Origin: Lutraria lutraria
Lineage: Eukaryota; Mollusca; Bivalvia; Venerida; Mactridae
Length of the DNA: 64,000 nucleotides
Assembly (NCBI GenBank): GCA_964023205.1
Contig: OZ026840.1
Span: forward strand, 8,925,603-8,989,602
Direction of reading: 5' to 3'
The notes beneath the pieces are model-generated. The model was not told the origin of the DNA, did no database searches, and was given only the letters and a program-made list of their open reading frames with translations. Positions within the stretch are counted from its first letter, which is position 1. Each line of letters begins with the position of its first letter. The translations under genes were made by a program, and so were the position numbers. Positions 46,871 to 58,657 of this stretch are shown here, piece after piece.

Positions 46871-47684
46871 GCCCGATTGTGAATTTCGCTTATCATTTGC
46901 TTGAAATAAGTCTTATTAACAATGATTAATGAAATTAAACATGATGTTTGACAATACTAAACTTGTAAGAAATATTTACACCTGGCCTGTAACTCGCGTT
47001 TAATTTTCGAACAAAATACTTAATATTAGCAATTATTTCGATTATGATCTAATAAACCTTTTATTGAAACATAAAAAGTAATTAAAGGATTTGTCAAATT
47101 TGTTGTATACCGTTTTCTGAAAGTTTTAAACATGAGACATCTGCTAGATATATATTTTCTCAGTTAATCTTTGCTATACCCACTAGAAAAGTAATCGTCC
47201 TGAAAAAATGGTACGAGTAAATAAATATATATATATATTAAATGGTAGCAGGAGCTAGTGTAATAAAGCTATTAGTCAAAATTAGTGATTGTAAAACTCA
47301 GCAGCAAATGTTTATATAATAAGCTTTCAGAAAATAAAAAATTTACGCATGTGAAATCAGCAATTTTGGGAAAAAGTAATAGCCACACACGCATTTATAC
47401 AGGCGATAGCTGAAACAGCTTATCTCTGTTATCTATGTCTCATCACCATACATCAGTAAAATGTATGACCCTATTCTTCACTAAATTCCAAACTGACCGT
47501 GATCAGACACAGTGGGAGATGAAACGAGAGATAAGACCTCCTGTGGTTTTTAGTCGCTTACACAGGAGCTGTTCAATAAATCCCCATGCTGATGTGAAAT
47601 ACACCGATTTTCGGAATCTGTACAATTTCAGTTGATGACAGATTATATAATACATACATTTTATGAACATGCGTTTCGTTTATG

Positions 47685-47685
47685 G

Positions 47686-47729
<44 letters not shown>
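47685..47729 (+). repeat. (TA)n(GA)n microsatellite
   Basis: 'atatatatatatata' runs directly into about 14 GA dinucleotides. Confidence 0.9.
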
Positions 47730-47732
<3 letters not shown>

Positions 47733-50700
47733 GCACTTTTATAGGTACACTTCGGCCTATGTGTACTTACAATAATGACTGAATCATGCTGATTTTTTTA
47801 TTTACTACAAACAATGATCTATCATGTTAAGTAACGTTAGATTTTTTTCTAAATTAAAAACAGTTATCATTTTTTTTTTTTCGAGACAACAGAAATAAGA
47901 GCGACAGGAATAGCACGATACTAATATTAGGCTATTAATACTTAAATTTGTGCTGTTGTTATCAGAGTTATTAATTTTTATTCCGGAATACAAAATCTGT
48001 CATCTATTTTCAAAAGGAAAATGTCAAATATATTATAACCTTTTTTATTGACGCTGCGTCAATGAAATGGAGGTGTGTGGTGTGTGTCCGAAATGTGTGA
48101 CAATGGTAAAATGATATTAATCACTGACTGATTTAAACTGCAATTTAAAGCAGTGTTTAAATGTACATTAAGGCTCTGTGTCGATCTTATGTATCCTTTA
48201 AATAGTGAGGCCGTCTTCGTATAATTTTTGTGACAGCACGTGTTCTTACTGAGAAACTTGAATTGATGTAAGTTTAATGTATTCATTATCTCTAATTAAA
48301 ACATGAATGGTATCGATAAAATATATAACGATACCCTCATATTGACCTTTTCTTCTTCTAAAAATGTTTGAATTAGGCCTACTCAACAATATTTTTACTT
48401 AAAAAAGCGCTGGCCGTGTATTTTAGAATGGCGGCCGCGTAATAACTGTCGCATAGTGCACGCAAGATGGCTGCTGTTTACTAATGTAAATATTAAGTTG
48501 AGGAATAATGTGAATTTCTGTTGACAGTGCACACCATTAAAGGGATTACCGGACGAAAACAGTTCTGAAAAAGATAGTTTTGACAGGCATAAAAACGACA
48601 AACTAGAGATATTGACCACATCAATAATATGCATTGTCGAACAGTATTCAAGTCGCAAACTGAGGACATAAGGATGGGATTTTTAAGACAGAAGTAAAAT
48701 AATGATAATCTCTGGCGTGACACACGTAGTCAATCCGTTGGGCTGTAAATTTAAAAGGGTTCAACGGTAAGATTCGTGTGGAACTGTCAGAATAATTCTA
48801 CATAACTTCTAAATACTAAACAGGAGTAGACTTGTAAGTGAATTTTACATTAGAGACATTGAACCAGGAATCTATCTTCCTTTAATGTCAAACCCCTCAC
48901 GGGGACGTAGGCATGTGACTAAGACCCAGCAGTCCTGTATATTCCACAGTAGGGAGTCCAATAAAACTGACAGGGTCATTGATAGACTAGCTTCTAATTA
49001 CATAATCAGTCATTTAAATTTATGGCTAATAAAAATTATAGCTACTGTATAGATACTTAAATTGATTCAATGTTTAATTGAAAATATAGATATAATTTTC
49101 TTTTTTTTTAAAGTATATATATATTCTTTATTTAATTATGTTTATATTAAATGCAAAATATTAACAAATTTAATATGATTAAAGACATTAATTACTCAAA
49201 TAAATGCTCAACGCTTCAAACACATTAGCAAATATACATGTATCTCACACCAATTAGTTAGGTCTGGATGATTTTGATAAATTAAACGTCCATTTTGTGA
49301 ATTTAATACTAACGTATCCTAACACCTTTATACCTGTTAAATATTTCTAACCAATATAATTTCTCAAGCAGTACCTGTATAAACATAGTTTCTTTGCAAG
49401 TTATTTTTAAGATTATAATATTTATCTTGTAAAAAATAATTTCATGTGTAAATAGAATGATTTGATTTAGAAATAGAAGAAGCATTCAGTTGCATTTTTC
49501 ATGCATTAACTATTCTTACATAATCTGGTAATTAAAGGACACCATTAATTAATCACATAAAATGCTTACAAAAACAACAGGAAGTTATCCATAAACTAAT
49601 TATCCTTAAAAACCAATAAAATTTATGACCCTCTATGACTAGGTGTCAAGTCTACAGACACTTAGCTGACTGTGAAAAGACAGGATTAATCCCATTAGGG
49701 GCAATAAAACAATTAAGAGATTAGACCTCATGTGGATTTGGGAGGAGGGGGGGCACTTATATAGTAGCTGTTCAATGTCTTTAATCTGTAATGCACTCAG
49801 TGTGTTACAATATTGCAGTGCAGGGCTTTTTTCACAGGTAGGAAAAGTGACATTTTCTTCAAATTTGGGAAAGAATAACTCATATTTATTTTGCAAAAGG
49901 GGAAGAAAAAACTTGGATGTAAACTAAATTTTAGGGGAAAACTGCATGATTTTAAAGGATTATCCTGAGGGGAAGACGCCTGTTATAGAAGGAAAATAGC
50001 TCTGTAGAATGTCATTTATCCTTCTAAAAGTCTTGTTATAATTGTGTTATTTGGTCTCAGGTAAGTTAACTTTATTTGTAACTTAAATATTAACTTATTT
50101 TAAGTTCATTAAAGAGGGATCTTATATAGTCAGTACCCCATTTACCGATGTTATCCAAATAACGGTGTATCTTAAAATATCCGTTATATACACTCTAAAT
50201 TCACATTCTAAATTTAGCTTCACCGTTATCTAGTACCACTTATATATGTTTAAAGAGTCTCATATTTACCAAATCACTGGCAACAGCTAGGACAGAAACA
50301 AAATTACTTTCTGCATAAGTTGTAAAAAGTTCAGCTGCAGAGGGAACTAGATTCTATATTGGACTTCATTAGATCTGATAACTGACACCCCCTACAGGGA
50401 TCCTTTCAAATATAGCTCCCTGGAGAGCTGTATCTGCAAAAAGCTTTTGTATACAGCTCCCTGGGAAACTCTATTCAATTCAAGTGTATCTCCTGTTCTA
50501 AAATTAGAAGCTGTATTCTGAGTAGCAGTTGCTTTTCAAGAATAAAAATCCCAAATTGTCTGATGCAGGATAAAGTTAATTAATTTTTTATTCATGATAA
50601 TTTTTTTTAAATATAAAGACATGACAAGAAAATATGCATGTATGAATTGAAACAATAGGCTATTCGCCAATGCCTGTGGGTTTGTTGGCCTGTCATTCAT

Positions 50701-51160
50701 GTACACAGTGTTTGGACTGATTTCATTAAAGCAGCTGTTAATGGATTATTGAAAATTTACAATAGACAATTTACAATTAGCCGGAATAGACAATTGTGTT
50801 AAAGTTTACTAGCTTAAATATACATTATCTAAGGTTCCGGCTGTAACTGGGTTAGCGAAAAGACTGTGTACATGCCCAGATCATTTGACATTTTGATGTT
50901 GTCTCTGTTCATGTGGGGTTAAATGCTGTATTCCGAGGAAATGGAGTATTGTTGGTTAAAATAGTGAACAAACAAATCACTTGTGCTGCTCGCTATAGTT
51001 CCCTACTGGTTGGATATTTAAAATAACTGGTTGGAGAAATCCTTAAATTTGGAATTGTCCAGGCTATCAGTCAGATAGAACTTCCCTGAAGGATTATATT
51101 CGAAACATGTGACATAGCTTACAAAACGATAATATAACACTGTGCACTAGCGGTTCAAGG
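47730..51160. other. Interior of giant element, no gene recognised
   Basis: The short ORFs on both strands (48395-48723, 49639-49927) have no domain signature. 49820-50000 ('ttgggaaagaataactc', 'aggggaaaactgcatg', 'aggggaagacgcctg') reads like a small internally repetitive dispersed element. Confidence 0.35.
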
Positions 51161-52713
51161 GACGGGGGAAGATAGCGTGCGCCCCCTCAAAGTTCTCGAT
51201 CATATATAGACATAAAATACCATTTAAAATTAATTCATTCAATGAAATAGCATTCAATTATTCAGTTCATAAATATTACGCCCCCTAGTTTGAAAACCCG
51301 GATCCGCCCCTTCTGCATACATGATAATTACTAACAGGACTCATTGTTGGTATTACAATGCTATCATTATCAGTGACATCATGGCAAATTTGCAAATTTT
51401 AACACATATATTGCATGGTGAGGGGAATATAAAATGGTATTACGCTGAATTATTGATTTATTTCTTAAATTCAAACACATGCCTGGGCGCGAACGTCATA
51501 GAAAACACTTCCTTTTTATTTTTAAGAATTTAAGAGAAATGAAAAACCGGAAATTCTGTAGCAACAACATATCTTCAAGGACTTATATACATACATGGAT
51601 TCGCAACTTCCGTATTAACAGTTCAAAGTAATCAAATCCCGCGATAATAAGACGTGAATCAACGGGAATACAAGCTATTGTTTACAAAAGCGAAAATACG
51701 AACAAATCCGTGATATCCGAATGATAATAACAGCGAAAATATCCGTGGTATTCCGAATGTTTAATCGCGGAGACGAAAGGATTATAATAGATGTCCGCCA
51801 TCTTGGAATTTAAAATGTTCGACTGATATGCCTTTTTCAATGATTATACTTAGACATTGTGGATTATAAATGTATCTCAATATCTTTAAGGAATTTGTTG
51901 CATCATTTACCAATTTCCCGTGCCCAATTGCCAGAGTTTGATTAGTATAATCAAATTCGTAAACACCCAAATACAGCTGTCGGACATTGCCGAGTATATA
52001 GCAATGCATTGTGGGATCGCCGAACGATATCGTTTGATATATTTTTAGCAGTTGCGAATCCATGTATGTATATAAGTCCTTGATATCTTAAAAACATTTT
52101 TTTTAAATAAAAATTATTAATTTTCTTTCATTGATAAAATAAGTGCATGCTTAAATATCATTAATCTTATGATAAGATTTTTTTATTGTAAGACGGGGGA
52201 AGGTAGCCTGCATGGCGGGCGCCCCCTCAAAGTTCTCGATCATATATAGACATAAAATACCATTAATTAATTCATTCATTTAATGAAATAGCATTCAATT
52301 ATTCAGTTCCCAAATATTACGCCCCCTAGTTTGAAAACCTGGATCCGCCCCTTCTGCATATATGATAATTACTAATAGGACTCATTGTTGGTATTACAAT
52401 GCTATCATTATCAGTGACATCATGGCAAATTTGCAAATTTTAACACATATATTGCATGGTGAGGGAAATATATAATGGTATTACGCTGAATTATTGATTT
52501 ATTTCTTAAATTCAAACACATGCATGGACGCGAACGTCATAGAAAACACTTCCGTTTTATTTTTAAGAATTAAAGAGAGATGAAAAACCGGAAATTCTGT
52601 AGCAACAACATATCTTAAAAACATTTTTTTTAAATAAAAATTATTAATTTTCTTTGATAAAATAAGTGCATGCTTAAATATCAATAATCTTATGATAAGA
52701 TTTTTTATTGTAA
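51161..52713 (+). repeat. Tandem duplication of about 520 bp; first copy interrupted
   Basis: Copy 1 (51161-52191) and copy 2 (52192-52713) both run from 'gacgggggaa' through 'cctcaaagttctcgatcat', 'ggatccgccccttctgcata' and 'tcatggcaaatttgcaaatt' to 'cttatgataagattttttta'. Copy 1 is longer only because of the 507-bp element plus its 7-bp duplication. Confidence 0.93.
51576..52082. mobile_element. 507-bp inverted-repeat element with 7-bp target duplication
   Basis: The left terminus 'caaggacttatatacataca' continues to 'tggattcgcaact'. The right terminus is its exact inverse, 33 bp in all. 'atatctt' flanks both ends (51569-51575, 52083-52089). The sister tandem copy has a single 'atatctt' at the matching place (about 52610-52616), i.e. 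the empty site. The only frame (51782-52063, minus) starts inside a terminus and shows no transposase motif. A 7-bp duplication does not by itself fix the superfamily. Confidence 0.93.
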
Positions 52714-53332
52714 GAAAAAAATATGATGCCTCATAAATGCGAGCCCTGGTCTAAGCCAAATCACAGCTGACTTTGTATCTCGTACAGAAATTAATTTTCA
52801 CAATGTTAATTTTACTAAATGACTAATTTGCCATGGCAATTTTGCCATGGTAATATTTTGCCATGGAAATTTTGCCATGGCAATATTTTGCCATGGAAAT
52901 TTTGCCATGGCAAAAATTAAAATTTAAAATTTCATATTTATTGATCAAAACCATAATAATTGTGTTAATTATGATACCTACACACCCTTACATAGTGTTT
53001 CTTTAGATATTAAAAAAAAATTTGCCATGGCAATTTTGCCATGGCAAAAGTGTTGATATTTTTGCCATGGCAAGGCCATGGCGGCCATGGCAAGGCATTT
53101 TGCCATGGCAAAATACCGATTTGCCATGGCAAAACGCCGTTTGCCATGGCAAAGACAGTTTTTCTTTGCATTTTTCAAGAAAACTAGTAAAGATAGAAAC
53201 ATGGGACTTACAATTTGTTAATAAGTAACTAAATGCTACAATTTAATAATGTTTTTGTTTCTCAAAAAACGCGTAAAAGTGGGGGCTGTATTTGCCAAAG
53301 ACCGGCGCGGCAAAAACAAACCGGCGGAGGTT
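52605..53332 (-). repeat. Right terminal inverted repeat of the giant element
   Basis: Inverse of 37929-38690. CCATGG palindrome clusters lie at 52830-52915 and 53020-53152. The outer part is nearly identical to the left end, with only scattered single-base differences. The inner palindrome cluster differs in copy number and order. Confidence 0.92.
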
Positions 53333-53829
53333 ACTGTGAAATCTACAGTGTTAACATGGTTTTTCATAAGATTTGACCTAGCGACCTAGTTTTTTACCCA
53401 AGATGACCCATGTTCAAACACGTCTAAGATATTATGCAGACAAACATTCTGACAAGGTTTCATGATCATCCAATTAAAACAGTGACTTCTAGAGTGTTCA
53501 CAAGGTTTTCCAGCAATTTGCCCTAGTGACCTAATTTTATTACAGAAATTACCCATTTTCAAACTTGACCTACATATTATTAAAATTAACATTCTGACAA
53601 AGTTTTATGAAGATAAATTCAAAACATTGATTTCTAAAGTGTTCACAAGGTTTTCCCTTATTTGGCCCTGGTGACCTAGTTTTTGACCCCAAATGGCCCA
53701 ATATCGAACTCGTCTGAGATTTTGTTGATATTAACGTTCTGACCCAGTTTTGCTAAAATTGAGCCAAACATGTGGCCCCTAGTGTGGTCACAACATAAAG
53801 TTTGACGACGCACAACGCACGACGCACGA
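53333..53829 (+). repeat. Dispersed repeat A, split copy, 3' part
   Basis: Resumes at 'actgtgaaatctacagtgtt', colinear with 33500-33930 of the unsplit copy. It continues beyond it to an end rich in 'acgacgcacaacgcacgacg'. The 246-bp direct repeat follows immediately. Confidence 0.93.
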
Positions 53830-54075
53830 AGTCTAGCGACTATACTGTGTTTCGTGAGAATACTACGTTTGTAAAAGTTGCTATCGTTGTAGAAATAACA
53901 AATACTGGACGATTATTGAATTTTCTTATTCATAACGTGCCCACCATTAATTACAAATGAATGATTACATTTCTGTTGATTTATTTGTGATAATATCAAA
54001 TAGTATTTCACCGATAATAAACGAGAAACGCTTATTATAAATGAGCTTATTTCTTTCTATCTAAAAGTTTATTAA
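53830..54075 (+). repeat. 246-bp direct repeat, right copy
   Basis: Same orientation and extent as 37073-37318. Differences noted are g/t near the start, an indel-like change at 'gattattga', and three later substitutions. Confidence 0.95.
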
Positions 54076-54354
54076 AAAGTAGAAATTATCCGTTCATTAC
54101 TCCAGTTTTACTTAAATAAGTTAAAACTAAACATTAGAGTGTGTATTAAAGAGCTATCCACACTCAAACCCTTAGTACTTTTTCTTCCCTTGGGAAGATG
54201 TTATATACCCTTCAGTGATATAACTCTGTAAATTTAGATTTATGGTCATGATTCTTACCATATTGTTAGCATTCCATATTTTGATTCTGGAAATATCATA
54301 AGGGAGTTATTTGTGAAGTATTGTATATATCTGTATTTATTTGTAAACGTTCTA

Positions 54355-54680
54355 TGCGAGGTGTTTGCTTTTTTTTACGCCCATAGTGTCCAAAATTTTG
54401 CCCCAAAATGGAGCGGACAGATTTTGGGAACCCTTCTCATTTTTATAAGTTTCTGTGATCGAAAATGAGTTAAAATAAGATTCTTTTCGAGAACATTGAT
54501 AATCCTTTGAGTTATTGTCTCTTTCAATTTGCACTCAAGTCTCTGGCAGATGCCAATGTTTCAAAGATTAAAGAAAAAAAAGATCCATTTTGCTAAAAAC
54601 GTATCGTAAAAAAATTAAAGTATCTTGGGTGACTATCAAAGAAATAATAATAATTGACTGTATGTTGTTTGTATTTTTCT
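54355..54680 (+). repeat. Diverged repeat also present at 62190-62610
   Basis: Shared pieces in the same orientation are 'cccatagtgtccaa' versus 'cccataatgtccaa', 'aaaatggagcggacagattt', 'atcctttgag' versus 'atccttcaag', and 'gactatcaaagaa' versus 'aactatcaaagaa'. The second copy lies in the intron before the Ig exon of the plus-strand gene. This could be a transposed repeat or a trace of a lost Ig gene copy. Confidence 0.6.
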
Positions 54681-54689
54681 TATACATTG

Positions 54690-57240
54690 TAAAATTAGAA
54701 ATAGTTTGTATTCCTGTACGGTTTCCCTGATGTACTGTTAGAAATACGAATGTTTCAATTTCTGAACCGTGTGATTCATTGTAAAAATAAAATACCTGAG
54801 ATTCAAATACAATTGTTGTGGTCAAACTACTTTCTCTCTTGTGCTTTAATCAAACTTGTAATAATATCATCTTTTATAAAACAGTTCAACACCAATACAA
54901 AAAATACCACAAGTAAATATGTATAGAATGACAAGAAATTTTCTGAGATTGCAAGTAATTACACATAATCCGTACTTGTTCCAATACGTGAAATCCCTAA
55001 GTACGCATATTCCCTGTATAGCGGGATAAAAAAGAAACAATAGTGCAAATTGTCAAACAAGCACCAAATTTTCCACACATGTTGGGGATGATATGTAGAA
55101 ACGATATTTTCAAAATGGCCGCCAAATTCTTTTTCAATCAAAGCATTTTTTATCAAAACTCTCAATACCAATAAATTATACTACCTTAGTTCATTTTCAT
55201 AATATATTCAGAATGTTTATACATGTATATCAGTAAATTCGAACGAATTTTGTGAAATACCCCCCCCCCCCCCCCCCCCCCCTCTAATAGTTGTCGTATA
55301 TAGAACGTGACTTATTTGCCTTAGTGCAGTTTTTAACCATTAATTGCTCCAGGATATAAGTCATCCTGATTTTATTGGGAGGGTGTCCGGGGCTGCATAC
55401 GTAAATAGACATTACATTACAAGTCTTTTTGTGCCTTTTCACGGAGGGCTGACATGGTGCGGTAAATGCGTTGAAAAATGGCAGAATTTATAAACTTTTG
55501 CCCAATTTTTCGACAATTTCATGCACCGGACACCAACTGAAGTCTTTTGCCTTTAATACCAAACTCCACCAAATAGTGCCAGTATTGATTTCTTTGAAAA
55601 CAGACACTGAAAAAACTATAATGTCTATGTCAGAACCCCTCACCACGTGCTTTTTTCAAGCCGTTATCCACAGCGTGTTTCATATGCAAATATCCTAGTG
55701 TCAGCTTCTTCATCGGTGTATGGGGTCAATATGGTTATGTGGTGCTCAGTGTTGCTTATCTTATTTTGGTCTTACGTGCTAAATAAAGTACCAAGTGCTT
55801 TAATTTGTAACCAAATCCAGTAGCTCCGTTATGTTATCATCCACCTTTAAAAAGTTATGTCAGTTGCTTGAAATTTTGTTCGAAATCATTACTAACAACT
55901 GTCTAATACCTGATCAACGAGCTGTTCTTTTTAAATTAGGAAGACAAAAACATCAGTAATGTAGTCATCAAACGTTTTAGCAGCACTTAAAGTATTAGTA
56001 CATTTATTTACAAATGAAGTTTTTAAGCGCCGTCAAAAATCAGAGCATCGGCAAGAGGTTCGTCTATTAGGGTTGTCACATTTTGTTCGAGTACTTGAAA
56101 GAGTTGCGACTTAGTTCGAATAATTAAAAATGTCATTGTTTGAAAGCGAAGGAGGTTTCGCATGGCCTTCGTGTTCCATTAAATTCGCACTGAAGATTCT
56201 GGCAAGATATATAACGATATAAAAATACCACAGTTTGCTTTATTGTTACTGAAGATTTCACTCCCCAGACGGCATCTTTACCTTTCTGCTAAATAAATAC
56301 ACCTTGTGTTTTTATTGAAAGATAAAACTATTATCAACTATTAAAGCCATATCATGTAGATGAATAAGGACCCGAACTAACATAATTTATATCGTCTAAT
56401 GCAAAAAAAGGGAGCAAGTACTTTCCGGTATAGTACAAAATTTGCTTCTCTATATGGTTGGACAAATACGAGTGTTATTATCTGGAGTGCACGAACCTGG
56501 TTCCAAAACTAAATCTGAGAACTTATCTTTTCTCGTATGTCAGACCAGTCTTCAATCAAGAGACATTGAAATTCAGAACGGTCTAAGATTTATCACGTAT
56601 ATTCACCAAATTATAATTTATATAGAGCACACGCTGTGGTCTGGTGGACAAGTCGTGTTCTAGAAACATTGGATGCCAAAAAGGATGATTCAGCAACACC
56701 CATGGTAGCGATATTGGCCACCGTGATTGTCGACTGTTTCAGTCTCAGGTGCCTGCTCAGACACTTGAACCATGGCACTCGTCCGTCAAGTTTGTGTTTC
56801 GAATAATGTATGTAACTAGTTCAGCAAATGTTGTTTTTTTCTCGAATGCCTGCCGAGTATTCGACCGACTTCTCATTATGTTTTGTAGTGCACGCCTTTC
56901 TCTGTTGCTATGAGATGTAAGACTTTTAATACTATTTCATTTCAAGAGCGACATCATAATCGGCACTGAGGATTTGAATGTTTTGGCACACACATTGATG
57001 TATTGGTATTCGATGACTAGTCACATCAAGTTCATCAATTTATAGATTTAAAAACTAAACCATAGTTATATACTTGAATAAACACAGTGTATAAAGTCTA
57101 TTGCCAGTGATTAGAAACAAATAGCATATTTGGTTCCAATATCAAACGTTCTTTACACATTTTTGAACAACGATATAAACTACTCAGTATTTAGAACTAT
57201 ATTACAACAATTAGCCTTAAAATCAATATAAATGAATAAT
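54690..57240. other. Intergenic, no recognisable gene
   Basis: A C23 tract lies at 55260-55282. An inverted pair 'gggtgtccgg' (55381-55390) and 'caccggacacc' (about 55524) flanks a short block. The frames at 54568-54825 (minus) and 55471-55698 (plus) have no family signature I can name. Confidence 0.35.
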
Positions 57241-57242
57241 AC

Positions 57243-57361
57243 AGGGAACCGTTCCTCAGATTTTTCATATTGTCCTATGTTCGTTAGATATTCCTTATCC
57301 TGAAACCCGCTAATAGACTAAAATGAAATCAAGCATCAAAATTCTGAGGCACGGTTCCTAG
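57243..57361. mobile_element. 119-bp MITE-like element
   Basis: Left 'agggaaccgttcctcagatt' and the inverse of the right end, 'ctaggaaccgtgcctcagaa', are imperfect terminal inverted repeats of about 22 bp. There is no coding capacity. Confidence 0.6.
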
Positions 57362-57811
57362 ATAAATATGTCTGCTACAAAATACTGAAACCGCAAAAGG
57401 CATTTTGGAAATGCAGGTATGTACGAACCTAAACCTGCAACACTACTGATTAATTGAACGAAGTGTGTTCATCTGATAGTAAATGAAAGTAGTGCCACGT
57501 ACCACCGACGGACGCATTTGACTTCTATGAACTGTAAACTTTAAAGCAGACTTTGAACCTAATTTTCTTACAATGAGCATTGAAGATGTTTAGAGGTACC
57601 ATTAAAATTACGTATGACTGGTTAAACATGATGAACTCAACCTTCAGAATTTAGCCGCCCCAATAACCTATATAAGCCCTTGATCTGTACAACTGTCAAA
57701 AATTATTTTAGTATACCACAGTTTGGTTATAAACCCGATTCTTTACGGTAAGAATGATATTATGAGCATAAATATGTTTTCACTCCTATTATACACGCAA
57801 TGTAGCCTGGA

Positions 57812-57960
57812 GACAGTGGGTTCGAATCCGAGCGTGACCACAGCGTTCCAGACCAGGTACACGTTGACACACGGTCTTAAATTAACCCCGACATATGTAG
57901 GCATCATCATACCAAGTTTGGTGCTTGTATGAAAATTTGCACTATTTTGCCGAAAAGTAC
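57812..57960 (+). repeat. SINE-like fragment with B box
   Basis: 'gtgggttcgaatccgagcg' is a good tRNA B box. The preceding tRNA part is degenerate and a non-tRNA body follows. Confidence 0.4.
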
Positions 57961-58359
57961 GTTTTATTTATCCCGCTAGTAATATACATAAGTAAAGGAC
58001 TTCAAGAAAAAAAAAATTAAAAATCCCATCTTTTCCCCGAAATCGCTCAATCAAAGTGCCACTTAAGATATAAGACCATTGCCAGGTATCTTCCTCCAAC
58101 GCTAAAACAAGCAGAGTCGCCAAATGACCCTGTTTGTTACGTTTAATCCGAGATAACAAGAGGACCCGTTATAAAGCCATATGTTAGCTTAGAAAGCAGT
58201 CTTTAAAGATCTTGTCAAGTGAATGGCATACATTTTAGATATGTGTTATTATGAATAGCTGTCAAAATAACCACAAACAACAAAGGGTAGTAAACGTTTG
58301 AAAAAAGTGAAGCTAAAATGAAGTTATGGATCAGGCACCCGAGCTGGAATGGAGTATTG

Positions 58360-58657
58360 AATTGTGACACAATTACTGCTGCAATTAACAATGTAAGTTT
58401 AACTAAAGAGTCACGATAAAAGCATGTGGCACAAGGAAGTACATACTATTGTTTCATTGTACAACCAAGATTCAGCAAAATCAATGTGGTTTTAACTATA
58501 TGAATATTTTCCTGACATTTCATCTGCCATAAATCTTTGTGATGAAAAGGATAAAACTTTTTGTCACAGTGACAAAATGAGTTTTGTTTTTGACTAATAG
58601 TAAATCATCATATAAATATGAATGGAATAAAGACTGGTTGAGTTTCTTTTTTAACAG
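58360..58657 (+). promoter_or_regulatory. Putative promoter/first untranslated exon of plus-strand Ig gene
   Basis: Aligns with the inverse of 2853-3190. It ends at a donor, AACAG|GTAAGATT, shared with the paralogue (AACAG|GTAAGATC). 'catataaatatg' near 58610 could be a TATA element, but the paralogue has only 'actataataag' at that place. Confidence 0.5.

Larger units (their letters stand above)
37929..53332. mobile_element. 15.4-kb putative giant non-autonomous DNA transposon with long inverted termini
   Basis: The block begins AACCTCCGCCGG and ends with the exact inverse, CCGGCGGAGGTT. The outer roughly 450 bp of the two ends are almost identical in inverse orientation. Homology continues, weaker, to about 38690 and 52605. 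The flanks reconstitute one uninterrupted repeat-A copy, with ACT on both sides (37926-37928, 53333-53335), consistent with a 3-bp target duplication. The interior has no ORF above about 95 codons and no recognisable transposase, polymerase or integrase. It contains SINE-like copies, repeat B, hairpins, a tandem duplication and a smaller element. A 3-bp duplication is seen in several cut-and-paste superfamilies, so none can be assigned. Confidence 0.8.

Noticed and set aside
37929..53332. Polinton/Maverick or giant-virus-like integrated element
   Set aside because: Size and long inverted termini fit superficially. However, no polymerase, integrase, ATPase or capsid-like frame is present, the target duplication appears to be 3 bp rather than 6, and the ends do not have the expected terminal bases.
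54568..54825. Minus-strand 85-codon ORF as a membrane protein exon
   Set aside because: It has a hydrophobic middle but no splice sites or homologous exon, and it overlaps a repeat shared with an intron.
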